Assembly: GCA_964486845.1 (NCBI GenBank)
Contig: CAZAQY010000012.1
Span: 5,258 to 69,257, forward strand
Direction of reading: 5' to 3'
Origin: Anammoximicrobium sp964486845
GTDB taxonomy: Bacteria > Planctomycetota > Planctomycetia > Pirellulales > Pirellulaceae
DNA length: 64,000 nt
Positions within the stretch are counted from its first letter, which is position 1; each line of letters starts with the position of its first letter. The notes beneath the pieces were generated by a model. That model was not told the DNA's origin and made no database searches. It saw only the letters and a list, made by a program, of their open reading frames with translations. The position numbers were made by a program, and so were the translations under genes. Below, in pieces: positions 15,233 to 24,661 of this stretch.

Positions 15233-16522
15233 GTGTTTGTCCGCGAACTTCAAGTACTGTTCCCAATCGTAGTCGGTCACATCGTGTTTGCCGGTCCGGA
15301 TGTGGTAGCCGATGATGTCGCTGACCGGTTGGTCCACGGCCGGCATGTCATCGGCCGGCAAGCCGCCGGCGCCCAGCAACCGGTACACGGGCTCAGCGTG
15401 CTTGGCCGACAGGAACTCGCCGCGGGGATCGGCCCAGCGATCCTCCTCCGCGCTGGCCACGTACACGGGCCGCGGAGCCATGAGCGCGATCAATTCGTGT
15501 TGGTCGATGGGCAACTGCGCTTCGTTGTCGTTGTACTGGTTGAAGTTGTCACAGAACCAGTGCGGGAACGAAGTATTGATCCGCCGCACGGTTTCGCCGT
15601 ACGCGCGGCGGCTGAGCGCCGCGCCGCCGCAACCGGAGTTGTTCGAGATGACCAGCGCGAACCGCTCGTCCTCGGCGCCGGCCCAGAGGGCGGTTTTGCC
15701 GAGCCGCGAGTGGCCCATCACGGCCACGCGTTTGGCGTCGATGTCGGCGTCGGTCTCGAAGTAGTCCAGCGCCCGGCTCAAGCCCCAGGCCCAGGCGGCG
15801 ATCGAGCCCCATTGGTCCGGTTCGGGTTTCGTCTGGCCGGAGCGATAGAACAGAGGATGGACGCCGTTTTGGAAGCCGTCGTCGAAATCCGGATCGATAT
15901 CGCCGTAGTAGATCGTGGCCAGAGCGTAGCCGCGGGACAGGATCTTTTCGACCGCCCAACGGCTGGACGCGGCGCCACGGTTGGCTTCCGTCGCGCGATT
16001 GTCGACCACGCCTTTGGACGGGTTGGGACGCATCCAGCTTTTCGAGAGCCGGATCCCGGGATCCTTGTGGATCGCGTGATTGCCTTGAAAGTTCAATCCT
16101 AGGAAGGCGGGCACGGGTTTCGTTGCCGCGTTGGGCAGGTAGATCAGGATGTCCATGCTGGGCCCGTCCTTCTTGCCCGTGAAGTTGACCGACACCTGCT
16201 TGCGAGTGGCCGTGCCGCCCAATGCCTGCTGGTCGCAATCGAATACCTCCCAGGTCAGGCTCTCGGGCCGGCCGGGGCTGCGTCCGAACATTTGCGTCCG
16301 GAACAATTCCAGAATCTCGGGCCGGCGCTTGGTCCGCCAAGTCTCGGCGCCGGTGACCTTGTCGCCGTTGGCCATGACCAGCGGATCGGGCAGCGTGTAC
16401 TGGGGAACCTTGGCTTCATCGTAATTCGCTTCCGCCGCCTGGGCCGCGGGGCGCGTGCCGCCCAGGACGCAGGCCAGAGCCAAAAGGACGACAGCACGGG
16501 GCAATCGGTGAAGGATGCTCAT
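15209..16522 (-). CDS. Secreted CE15-like glucuronoyl esterase
   Basis: The start at ATG 16522 has GAGG six bases upstream and gives 437 residues with a Sec signal peptide (LHRLPRAVVLLALACVLGG). The alpha/beta-hydrolase core shows the nucleophile Ser272 in MGHSRLGKTALW, which corresponds to the GCSRxG motif of CE15, and a late His413 in TGKHDVTDYDW. FLGLNFQGNH and ALATIYYGDIDPD are also typical. Known CE15 enzymes cleave ester links between lignin and glucuronoxylan. Planctomycete members may act on other uronate esters. The last few codons lie in a purine-rich repeat. Confidence 0.87.
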   Translation of the reverse strand: MSILHRLPRAVVLLALACVLGGTRPAAQAAEANYDEAKVPQYTLPDPLVMANGDKVTGAETWRTKRRPEILELFRTQMFGRSPGRPESLTWEVFDCDQQALGGTATRKQVSVNFTGKKDGPSMDILIYLPNAATKPVPAFLGLNFQGNHAIHKDPGIRLSKSWMRPNPSKGVVDNRATEANRGAASSRWAVEKILSRGYALATIYYGDIDPDFDDGFQNGVHPLFYRSGQTKPEPDQWGSIAAWAWGLSRALDYFETDADIDAKRVAVMGHSRLGKTALWAGAEDERFALVISNNSGCGGAALSRRAYGETVRRINTSFPHWFCDNFNQYNDNEAQLPIDQHELIALMAPRPVYVASAEEDRWADPRGEFLSAKHAEPVYRLLGAGGLPADDMPAVDQPVSDIIGYHIRTGKHDVTDYDWEQYLKFADKHLKQKVEK

Positions 16523-16704
16523 GGGAACCTCGCTGGATGGATTGGGAATCAACGGTCTGGAAACTGTGACTGTAAACCATTTTTCGCGGCGTCTCAATCC
16601 GTGGTCGCGAGGTGGCCGAGTTGTTCGACGTCGCGGCCAGTATCGCCCTCCGTTCGTCGCGCGGGAGCGGTCTGGGTGAACAATTCCGAAACCAGTCGAG
16701 TTGG

Positions 16705-17852
16705 CTATGGCCTCTTCACGGACCAGTGCAGCGTATTTTCGCCCGGCGCGAGGTTCGCCAGCGGCCCGACGACCGGTGCGGCACGCGGTTGTCCGGGCAG
16801 GTCGGTATCGACGCGGATGGGCCGGCCGGCGGCATCTTCGATCGTCTGCCCGACGGTCGGAAGAACGCCGGCCAAGTCGCCGTCCACCCACGGTCCTTTC
16901 ACGCCCATCACGGCTTCGTTTACGTGCAGCCGGATGGAAACACCCAGCGGGCTGTGCTCGCGCGCGAATCGGGCCGCCACGGGGTCCACGATGCTGTGTT
17001 CATCGCCGAAGGTGTTTTTCTTGGCGCCCCCCAGGAACACATTGTAATCCGAGACGTAGCCCGGAGCCGGCTTGACGCCCTGCAGTTCCCGGCGAACAAA
17101 GATGTTATGAAACCACTTGTCGTCGGACGGGATGCCGTGCTTGCGGGCGACCACTTTTCTCGTGTGCGGCTGGTAGTACTGCGACGAGCGCCCGGTGTCG
17201 GAGCCGATGTCGAATCGGCAGTCCACAAACAGATTGTGCGCAAACACGCTGCCTTCGGAGTTGCTCCGCACCCCGTGTCCGGCGAGCACGTTGTTGTCGA
17301 CCAGAATCGCTCCGTGATTCATCTCCAGGAAAACGTTGGCGGCTTGCGTGTCGTAGATGATGTTGCCCGAAATCCGCGTCCCCTGATTGCCCCAGTCCAT
17401 CCGTCCAGGTAGACGTCGCCGCGGTGCAGCCACTGGCCGTACAGGAGCCAGCCGCCGGAGATGTTCAGTGCGTAGGGGTTGTAGTCACCGAAGAAGCGGT
17501 TCGGCAATTCGACCATCCAGACCCCGTCCCCCTCGTGGACCCACGAAGTGATCTGCTCCGAGCCCTTGACGAGCACCTCTTCGCCCGCCGCGGCCCGGTA
17601 CACGATGCGGCTGTTCTCGTCCCCGCCGCCGCGGGCCGGCTGGACCCATTCGCGATACGTCCCGGCGTGAACCGTAACCGTATCCCCGGGCTGTGCGACG
17701 GCCGCCGCCTTGCTGATCGTCAAGAAGAGGCTTTCCAGGCTGCCCGGATTCTGATCGTTTCCCGTCTTCGCAACGTGCATCTCCCGTCCCGGCGCGCTGC
17801 GGGCCATCACGACCATCACGGCAACGGAAGTTGCGAGTACGACGGTTTTGAT
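16705..17852 (-). pseudogene. Beta-helix protein gene with internal deletion, frameshift and lost start
   Basis: The upstream frame (17819 to 17319) reads EMHVAKTGNDQNPGS, then a first-coil region, then YGQWLHRGDVYLDG. The downstream frame (17433 to 16705) resumes MDWGNQGTRISGNIIYDTQA and ends as a normal C-terminus. In the family I recall, these two parts are separated by roughly 180-200 residues and share one frame. Here the junction lies at about 17398-17405 and the frames differ. At the 5' end a perfect signal peptide (KTVVLATSVAVMVVMA) is preceded by ATC at 17850-17852 where ATG is expected. Together these say the gene is dead or the assembly has collapsed. Confidence 0.75.
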
Positions 17853-18190
17853 TCAGGCGGCGTGGGTCATAACCGTGCTTCCTTTCGAAAAAGCGGTGGA
17901 GCGGACCCCATCTCAGTATTGCGGACGCCCCGCCAAACCTCAACGAAGCGACCCGGAGCATCTGTTGAGATGGCCTTGACCCGGTCCTGCAACGGGCGGA
18001 TTGGGATGGCCATTCGGCGCATGGCACCATCTGCCGTCCGGCTACAACATTCCAGGGGCGAGATTCTCGTCGCGGGGCGACTCGCGGCTCGCGCCTGCTC
18101 CAACGAAGCTGCCTGCGGCCGAGTCCGCGTGCGGCCAGGTCTTTCCTCGCGGCACGCGTTCCAAGCGGTGAGGTCAGTGGACAGAATTCC
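17853..18190. other. Gene-free stretch
   Basis: No reading frame here has protein-like composition on either strand, and I see no palindromic element. It separates the dead beta-helix gene from the stop of the 1366-residue gene. Confidence 0.4.
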
Positions 18191-21100
18191 TCAGAACGGG
18201 TTGTGCCACGGGACGAAGTTCCAGTTCTGGAATAGGTTCATCGCGGCGCGGTCTGTAGCATCGTCCTGCGGAAGAAGGACCAGCGCATCCAGCCAAGCGC
18301 CGTTGGCGGCCGAGAGCGTGAGGCGGTGCTTTCCCGGCGCGAGGGTCACCTTCGGAATTCGATACCAGGCCCAGTGGTCGTCTTGCTCCCGGTGGAACCG
18401 CTTGGTGTGCGCCGCGTTGGCGGCGGTCCAGTCCTCAAAGCCGATCATCCGTTCGATACGGAGCGGGCGAGGGTTGGCGGCGTCGAGGGACAACGACAGG
18501 CTTGAGTCGCCGTCCGGCTTCCAGCGGGCCCGCAGCCAGAGGGCATGCGTCCCACCGCGCGGCGTTTCAAAGTCCATCGCCAGCCGGCCACGGCCGGTGA
18601 ACTCGACTCCGCCGGCACCGCTGAGTTCGGCCATCTCGCGGACCGTGGCCACGCCGGAGGTCTCGTCGGCATGCTCGGCCTCGCGCACCAACGGCGCCTC
18701 GGCTACCAGCACCTGAAGCGGCACGCGGCGCTGGCCGTCGCCCTGGCCGACCACGAGCGTCAGGGGAACGATGTCGCCGGACGGCGTCCCGCTGGCATGC
18801 ACGACAAACTCCGCGGCGCTGCGCGCGTCCGAACCGGCCGACTCGGCCGCATCGGCCGTGAACTTCGGCGGCGTACACGTCCAACCCTCCGGCAGGCCGT
18901 CCAGTCGCACCTCGGCCTGCGGGCGCGGTCCCTGGAGCGTGACCGGGACGGACACCTTGCCGTCCGGCGGAACGACCAACACGTTGCGGTGTACCTCGTC
19001 GCCCTCGGTGTAGAAACTCAGCCCGCCAACGGACACGGCCAGGTCGCTGCGATATCGCTCGGTCCAGCGGCAGGTCGTCTTGATCGGAACGCTGGGCACC
19101 CCGCCCGCAAATTCGATCCGATTCTCGCCCAGCGACAGCTTGCCGGGCAGCGCCAGCGGCGAGGCCACCAGCGTGCTGCGAACCTGCAGGCCGCGGACGA
19201 CTGCGTCCTGGCCGGCAGCCAGTTCCAACTTGAGCCAGTACGCATACCGCGCGGTCACGTGCTCCCGCAACGCCGCGGCGATCGTCCCGCGGGCCTCGGG
19301 ACTGCGCCACACCTCGGTCCAGTGCCGGCCTTCATCGAACGACAGCGACAGGCAAACGGCCCCGCTTCGGTTGGCTGTATACGAGCCGCGAACCACGGCG
19401 TCCGAGAAAATGTAAGGGCATTGGGCACGGTAGATCAGCGACGCGGCCTGCCCCGCATCCTTGGCGCGGAGTTGGCACGTGCCGTCGCTGCCGCGCTGGC
19501 TGACGAGATTGTCCACGGCGGTCGCTTCTCCCTCCGCCGTGGGCTCGTAGACGAGGCCCCCGTTGCCGAATATCGGCGGGACCTTGGCCAGCGGCAGGGG
19601 CTCCCGATCGCCGAACACCTCGAACCAGCGTCCCTCGTTGTGCCAGCACAGGCTCGCACGTTCGCCCGGTCGTAGCGGGAAGTCCATGCTGTGCGGGCGC
19701 ACAGCCGTGCCGAAGGGAATGCCGGTCGGGCGGCCCCGCAGCCAGGCGCAGACATCGCCGCCTTGCCGGATCTTCAGGTAAGGATCTTCCTCCATGTGTC
19801 GCCGTCCGATCACGGTCGCGTTGTCCCGGTCCAGCCAGAACACGCGGGCGGACAGGTCAAACAACCGCCACTGCCCCTGGTAGTATGCCTGCTGGAACTG
19901 GTGGTGCGTGCCCGACGAGTCGTTGGACGAGATGCCCGTCGCCAGGAACAGCTTGCGAAGCATGTGGTTGAGCGGGCCGCACTGGTCGAAAGGATAGATG
20001 TTCAGAGCCTTGGTGAAGGTGTACGAAGTCCGCGGGCGATGTTGCGTCGGCAGAGTTTCGCAGTAGCAACCATCGTAGTAGTGGGCGGTCTGGAGCGCGT
20101 ACCGAAACGTCTCGAACGCCTTCTCGGCGTCGCCTGCGGCCTTCGCGCCTAGCGTGGCCCGAACCGTCTCGAACGAGAGCGGCACCACGGCGTCGTTGGC
20201 TCGCCACTGCGGGAGCAGCGTCGTGGCGGCGGACGACGGATCGGCTCGCTCAAAGGTGACGCAGCGCATGAGCGGCGGGTAGTCCCCTCCCACGGTCAGG
20301 GTGAAGCCGGCGTCCTGGCCCGTCACGGTGCGCTCCACATGGCGCTCGCGATACTCGATGAGCCGCGGGTCGGGCGGCCGGCGGAACGGAGGATTGACCG
20401 GCAGTCGGCCCTCGGCCCGATTTGCCTCGAACTGCGACTCCGGAGCGTGCGGTTGGACAAGGACCATCTGCCGGCGGATCTTGCCTTGCTCCAGGATTTC
20501 CAGCGGCGCCGTTTCCTCCTGGATCGGCAAATCGACACAGAAATGCCCGCGGACGAAGCGATCGTCGGCCGCGTGGACACCGTCCCGTTCGTTCTCGAAA
20601 TGGAACAGCGCGCGCGTGTGCTCGTCCACCGCGAATTCCTCGCGCGCGGGTGTGAACTCGGCGGCATAGCGCGGAATGTCCGAGATGCGGAACTCGTCCA
20701 GCACGGACTCGGCCGAGCGTTCCGCCGAGCCCCCCCGCTCTCCGCCGATGCAGGCCTGCATGGGCATGCTCCGGCCATCCCGTTCGGAAATGCCGATGCC
20801 CTTCGTGTTCCCGCCTGCCGCCGCCAGGCTGCTGGGCCACGAGGCCGACTCCGGTCCGCGGGAGGCGATGGGCCGGCCATCGACGAACAGCGCCAGATGT
20901 GCCTTCGGGAAATCCCAGGTGGCCGCCACGTGGTGCCACTGGCCGGCCTTCAGCGGCGCCGGGCCGCGCACCGCATGGGCGGTGCCGTCTGCGTCGGCGA
21001 TGGAGAACTCCAGTTCGTTCCGCCCGGCGCTGCCCAGTTTGCGCAGCACCGATTGCCGGCGGTGCATGTAGGCCACGCCGTCGAAAAAGACTCGCTCGAC

Positions 21101-22291
21101 GCCGTCGGCCGCGTCCCACGAGGGCCGGCACCAGAACTCCAGCGTGCCGGCCTGCAGGCCCCAATGGACCGACTGCGGGCCGGGGTCCGCCGCGCCGCGG
21201 GTCAACGTGCCCTCCGCAGCGCCGTTGAACATCAAGAATCGCGAACCGGTCAGCGCCACGCCACGGTTCAGCGGGGCGTCGGTCAAAGCGCCTTCCACAA
21301 AACCGGCGTGACTGGCCGCCGGCCAAGGCCACCGCTCGCCCGGCCGAACGACGAGCCGGTCCAGCCACACGGTGAAAAACGACCCCGGACCCGTGACGGC
21401 CTTGCCCGTATCGGCGTCGGTCACGCGGCAACGCACCCGCACGCGCACCTTGAGCGTCGCCGCGTCCGGGCTGAACCGCCCGCGCTCGCAGAACTGGACC
21501 AACTGGCCCTGCGCTAACTCGATCGCCAACCAGCGCGGCTCGACCGCGCACTCGACGATGGCCGAGCCGTCGGCCCGGAATTGTTCGAGTTCGATCGCGA
21601 CGGGCGCTCCGTAGGCGGCCCGTTCGGCCAGCAGATCGCACTGAAACACCATCTCCTGGCCCGCGAACCGCCGCACGTCGAACTGCTGCGAAATGGTCAC
21701 CTCGCGAGCGGCGTCGGCCGCAGTCGTCTCGTCGACGACGACCGCCAGCGATTGGCGCCCGCTGGTGTGCTTCATGCGGCCCAACCGCACCAGGGCTGCG
21801 GGTTGCATCTGCCAGGCGGCGGGCAGTCCGTCCGCGGCTTCCTCGAATCCCGGATTGGCCAGCAAGTTTTCCGGCGGCAGGCGGTCGCGCGCGTAGTTCG
21901 CCACTGGAACCGAACGGTCCTTGGTGTTGAAATAAATGTCGTACTCGCCGCACTGTCCCACCCGCGCCGGGGCAACCCAGGCCAAATACGTCTCCGCCCG
22001 GTTCCGAGGCACATTGAATTCGGTCCGGCAGGCCGCAGGCACCTCGGCGCCGGTCTGGCGCTGCACCACGCGCACCGAGTCCGGATTCCATGCGCGGGAA
22101 ATACCGGCACGCTCCAACAACCGCTGGAAATCCACGACCACCTCGACCGGCCGCTCGGCGCCGTCACGGTAAGGCGTGGGACGAGTGACGGTGGTGCGGA
22201 ACTGCCAGTCCGGATTCCACCACCCCGCCTCGTCCGCCGCCGCGGCCGTCACGCAACCGATCAAGATGCAGCAAACTGCGGTCTTCAACAT
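18191..22291 (-). CDS. Giant secreted protein with LamG, transglutaminase-like and C-terminal carbohydrate-binding-like domains
   Basis: The 1366-residue protein starts at ATG 22291 with GAGGA seven bases upstream and has a signal peptide (LKTAVCCILIGCVTAAAA). By position: a beta-rich N-terminal region with FRTTVTRPTPYR (20-340), a LamG/concanavalin-like domain from about 375 to 550 (LQAGTLEFWCRPSW), and a transglutaminase-like core around 700-850. That core contains GTHHQFQQAYYQGQWRLFDL followed by ARVFWLDRDN. Beta-sandwich domains follow, with a final CBM-like module from about 1200. The His and Asp of the core are visible; the Cys equivalent may be in NHMLRKLFLATG or absent. Such proteins are thought to bind or remodel extracellular polymers; substrate unknown. 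Confidence 0.85.
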   Translation of the reverse strand: MLKTAVCCILIGCVTAAAADEAGWWNPDWQFRTTVTRPTPYRDGAERPVEVVVDFQRLLERAGISRAWNPDSVRVVQRQTGAEVPAACRTEFNVPRNRAETYLAWVAPARVGQCGEYDIYFNTKDRSVPVANYARDRLPPENLLANPGFEEAADGLPAAWQMQPAALVRLGRMKHTSGRQSLAVVVDETTAADAAREVTISQQFDVRRFAGQEMVFQCDLLAERAAYGAPVAIELEQFRADGSAIVECAVEPRWLAIELAQGQLVQFCERGRFSPDAATLKVRVRVRCRVTDADTGKAVTGPGSFFTVWLDRLVVRPGERWPWPAASHAGFVEGALTDAPLNRGVALTGSRFLMFNGAAEGTLTRGAADPGPQSVHWGLQAGTLEFWCRPSWDAADGVERVFFDGVAYMHRRQSVLRKLGSAGRNELEFSIADADGTAHAVRGPAPLKAGQWHHVAATWDFPKAHLALFVDGRPIASRGPESASWPSSLAAAGGNTKGIGISERDGRSMPMQACIGGERGGSAERSAESVLDEFRISDIPRYAAEFTPAREEFAVDEHTRALFHFENERDGVHAADDRFVRGHFCVDLPIQEETAPLEILEQGKIRRQMVLVQPHAPESQFEANRAEGRLPVNPPFRRPPDPRLIEYRERHVERTVTGQDAGFTLTVGGDYPPLMRCVTFERADPSSAATTLLPQWRANDAVVPLSFETVRATLGAKAAGDAEKAFETFRYALQTAHYYDGCYCETLPTQHRPRTSYTFTKALNIYPFDQCGPLNHMLRKLFLATGISSNDSSGTHHQFQQAYYQGQWRLFDLSARVFWLDRDNATVIGRRHMEEDPYLKIRQGGDVCAWLRGRPTGIPFGTAVRPHSMDFPLRPGERASLCWHNEGRWFEVFGDREPLPLAKVPPIFGNGGLVYEPTAEGEATAVDNLVSQRGSDGTCQLRAKDAGQAASLIYRAQCPYIFSDAVVRGSYTANRSGAVCLSLSFDEGRHWTEVWRSPEARGTIAAALREHVTARYAYWLKLELAAGQDAVVRGLQVRSTLVASPLALPGKLSLGENRIEFAGGVPSVPIKTTCRWTERYRSDLAVSVGGLSFYTEGDEVHRNVLVVPPDGKVSVPVTLQGPRPQAEVRLDGLPEGWTCTPPKFTADAAESAGSDARSAAEFVVHASGTPSGDIVPLTLVVGQGDGQRRVPLQVLVAEAPLVREAEHADETSGVATVREMAELSGAGGVEFTGRGRLAMDFETPRGGTHALWLRARWKPDGDSSLSLSLDAANPRPLRIERMIGFEDWTAANAAHTKRFHREQDDHWAWYRIPKVTLAPGKHRLTLSAANGAWLDALVLLPQDDATDRAAMNLFQNWNFVPWHNPF

Positions 22292-22352
22292 GGTGAGTTC
22301 CTCAATTGGTTCGACTGTTTCACTTCGGCGTGGAGGCTAGGTTTTCCGTTCG

Positions 22353-22685
22353 TCAGGAATCGAGCACACGCAAGAGCCGTTTTCCAATCCCTTGGCCTTG
22401 TGCTGATTGCGCTACGGCCAAACGGGCAATGCGCAGTGCCGGCAGAGGGTACTTGGGCATTCGCTTGCGCGTGCGTGCGGGTAAACTGTCGATCGTGATG
22501 GAGGTTGCCGCGACCGTCACAAACCCCAATACGTCGCGGCCTGCAACCGCCACGTACGTCGTTCCGATGTGCAGACGAAACTGATTTTGCCCTGCAAACT
22601 TCCGGAAGAAGCGATCCAAATCTGCGTCACCGGATGTAAACGATTGGCGGTCGTCCTCCGGTCTTAGCGGCCGAACCTCAATCAT
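22353..22685 (-). CDS. GNAT acetyltransferase toxin, C-terminally truncated
   Basis: The frame encodes 110 residues with the start of a GNAT fold resembling TacT/AtaT-type toxins: IEVRPLRPEDDRQSFTSGDA, DLDRFFRKFAGQNQ, YVAVAGRDVLGFVTVAA and the acetyl-CoA loop RLAVAQSAQGQGIGKRLL. It then stops at RVLDS, about 50 residues short of the usual length of around 160, so the last strands and the catalytic Tyr region are missing. Its ATG overlaps the end of the antitoxin gene by 8 bases, as in working operons. Family members acetylate aminoacyl-tRNA; this copy is probably inactive. Confidence 0.8.
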   Translation of the reverse strand: MIEVRPLRPEDDRQSFTSGDADLDRFFRKFAGQNQFRLHIGTTYVAVAGRDVLGFVTVAATSITIDSLPARTRKRMPKYPLPALRIARLAVAQSAQGQGIGKRLLRVLDS

Positions 22686-22947
22686 CGAACAGCGCCTTCA
22701 TGGCTGCGGTCGGGGCCGGTGGGTTCTCAAGACGTTCCAGAACCCTCTCCCCCGACTCTCGAGAAAGCTCCAGAGCAGGGGGAATCAGGATATCCGCCGG
22801 AATCTCGTCCAGCGCGCGGAGGTGATGCTGCAGAGCCGTTTCAATCAAGTGAGACCTCTTGACGCCGTGCGCTCGGACATATTGTTCCATTCGTTCCTTG
22901 GTCTCCACCGAGATGTTCGCTGAGATCTGAGTTAGACCTGAAGCCAT
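22678..22947 (-). CDS. Ribbon-helix-helix-like antitoxin (partner of the GNAT toxin)
   Basis: The start at ATG 22947 has GGAGGTG five bases upstream and gives 89 residues. The N-terminal part TQISANISVETKERMEQYVR and HGVKRSHLIETALQHHL fit a ribbon-helix-helix DNA-binding unit. The acidic C-terminal tail (ADILIPPALELSRESGERVL) would wrap the toxin. A promoter sits at 22991-23019. Antitoxins of this class repress their own operon together with the toxin. Confidence 0.8.
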   Translation of the reverse strand: MASGLTQISANISVETKERMEQYVRAHGVKRSHLIETALQHHLRALDEIPADILIPPALELSRESGERVLERLENPPAPTAAMKALFDD

Positions 22948-22990
22948 GATCCACCTCCGCGTTGTAGACGGATTCAACTGGTCCCACATG

Positions 22991-23019
22991 ATTGTAGAAT
23001 TTTCTATGGCTACGATCAA
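22991..23019 (-). promoter_or_regulatory. Promoter of the RHH/GNAT operon
   Basis: On the minus strand TTGATC (23019-23014) and TACAAT (22996-22991) are separated by exactly 17 bases and lie 44 bases before the antitoxin ATG. It is close to the sigma-70 consensus. An autoregulatory operator would be expected here, but I cannot single one out. Confidence 0.65.
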
Positions 23020-23029
23020 CACGCAAGCG

Positions 23030-24592
23030 TTAGGGCCTGGGCCGAGTTCCATCGCCGCTGATGATGGCTTCCAGCCGGTCGTGCAACCGCTGCCGTTGTT
23101 CGGGATGCTGGGCGGCGACGTCGGTCTGTTCGCCGGGGTCCCGGGACAGATCGAACAGTTGCTCGTGGTAGGACGGCTTTCCGGCAGCGGCTTTCCCGGC
23201 GCCGGCTTTCGCCGCCTTCTTCGCCGCCGTTTTGCCGCCTGTCCTCCGGCGCACCAGCTTCCAATCTCCCACGCGCAGGCCGAAGCTGGCGCCGGTGTTG
23301 TCCTGCTGCAGCAGATGGTCGCGGCCTTTCGCGCCGGGCTCGCCGAGCAACGCATCCAGCACGTTGAAGCTGTCGCGGCAGGCCTCGCTGGCCAGGCTCT
23401 GGCCGGTCAGGGCAGCGAAACTGGCGGCCAGGTCGATGGTGCAGACGACCTGGTCGGACACGCCGGGTGGGATGCGGCCTTTCCAACGCGTCACCAGCGG
23501 CGTTCGGGTGCCGCCTTCGAACACGCTGTACTTGCCCCCGCGATACGGACCGGCGGGCTTGTGGTCCCCCAGTTTCTCGACGGCGCCGTCCTGGTAGCCA
23601 TCGTCCAGCACCGGGCCGTTGTCGGAACAGAGCACGACGAGGGTTTTCTCGGCCAGGCCGAGACGGTCCAGCGTCGCCATCAACTGGCCGACGGACCAGT
23701 CAAACTCCAGGATGGCGTCGCCGCGGAAGCCCAGCGCCGTCTGGCCCTGAAACCGCTCGTGCGGCATGCGCGGGACATGGATGTCGTGCGAGGCAAAGAA
23801 CAGGAAGAACGGCCGCTCCCGGTTTTCCTCGATCCAGCGGGCGGATTGCGTCAGCCACTGGTCGGCCAGGTCTTCGTCGCGAAAACGGGCCTTGATGCCT
23901 CCCGTGTAGAAGCCGATCCGGCCGATGCCGTTGTGGATCGTGTTGTTGTGGCCGTGCGACCAGTCCATCCGCAGCAGGTGCCGGTGCGTGATGCCGGTCG
24001 GATGATCCTCAGAGGGCTTCTCGTCGCCCACCCACAGCGGATCGGACGGGTCAAGGTCGCGGATGCGATGGTTCTCGACGTACACCTGCGGCACGCGGTC
24101 GTTGGTGGTCGGCAGCAGGAAGCAGTGATCGAAACCGATTTCGAGCGGGCCCGGTCGCAGTTCGCCATTCCAGTCCGGCGCTTCGTCGCCCAGGCCGAGG
24201 TGCCATTTGCCGATCACGGCCGTCGCATAGCCGGCGCGTTTCAGCAGCGAAGCGACGGTTTCCGTGCCTGGCCGGATGATCGCCGGGCCGTTGGGCGGAG
24301 CGATCCCGGTCCGCGGCGCGCGAAACGCGTAGGTCCCCGTCAGGAACGAAAACCGCGTGGGCGTGCAGGTGGCGGCGGAGCAGTAGCCGCTGGTGAACCG
24401 CAGTCCTTCGGCAGCCAGCTTGTCGATGTTCGGCGTCTTGACCCCGCCGGCCCCGTTGCAGGAGACATCGCCGTAACCCAGATCGTCCGCCATGATCACG
24501 ACGATGTTGGGCGTTGCCGGTGGCTCGGCGGCGACGGCGCTGGCGGCGAGCAGCCCCCATGCCAGCACGATGGCGATGATTCTGTTATTCAT
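23030..24592 (-). CDS. Secreted type I (formylglycine) sulfatase
   Basis: The ATG at 24592 with AAGGAG six bases upstream is preferred over a TTG at 24598. The 520-residue product has a Sec signal peptide, the metal site MADDLGYGD (Asp36, Asp37), and the modification motif CTPTR with Cys76 as the formylglycine precursor. GKWHLGL and SDNGP also match the family. It would hydrolyse sulfate esters of glycans in the periplasm or outside the cell. Near the C-terminus a Lys/Ala/Gly-rich insert (GKTAAKKAAKAGAGKAAAGK) interrupts the usual sub-domain just before HEQLFDLSRDPGE. The substrate class cannot be told from sequence alone. Confidence 0.95.
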   Translation of the reverse strand: MNNRIIAIVLAWGLLAASAVAAEPPATPNIVVIMADDLGYGDVSCNGAGGVKTPNIDKLAAEGLRFTSGYCSAATCTPTRFSFLTGTYAFRAPRTGIAPPNGPAIIRPGTETVASLLKRAGYATAVIGKWHLGLGDEAPDWNGELRPGPLEIGFDHCFLLPTTNDRVPQVYVENHRIRDLDPSDPLWVGDEKPSEDHPTGITHRHLLRMDWSHGHNNTIHNGIGRIGFYTGGIKARFRDEDLADQWLTQSARWIEENRERPFFLFFASHDIHVPRMPHERFQGQTALGFRGDAILEFDWSVGQLMATLDRLGLAEKTLVVLCSDNGPVLDDGYQDGAVEKLGDHKPAGPYRGGKYSVFEGGTRTPLVTRWKGRIPPGVSDQVVCTIDLAASFAALTGQSLASEACRDSFNVLDALLGEPGAKGRDHLLQQDNTGASFGLRVGDWKLVRRRTGGKTAAKKAAKAGAGKAAAGKPSYHEQLFDLSRDPGEQTDVAAQHPEQRQRLHDRLEAIISGDGTRPRP

Positions 24593-24661
24593 GAGCAACT
24601 CCTTGCGGTAACGCGGATCGCGTCTTCATCTTAGACACCGAGTCTGACGCGGCGAAAGACT

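Noticed and set aside
18545..19675. 376-codon plus-strand frame inside the 1366-residue gene region
   Set aside because: Antisense shadow; the minus strand is continuous coding with a signal peptide, Shine-Dalgarno and recognisable domains.
22678..23355. A longer 225-codon frame ending with the antitoxin
   Set aside because: The upstream part is an out-of-frame reading of the sulfatase gene. The GGAGGTG before ATG 22947 and the promoter at 22991-23019 define the real gene.
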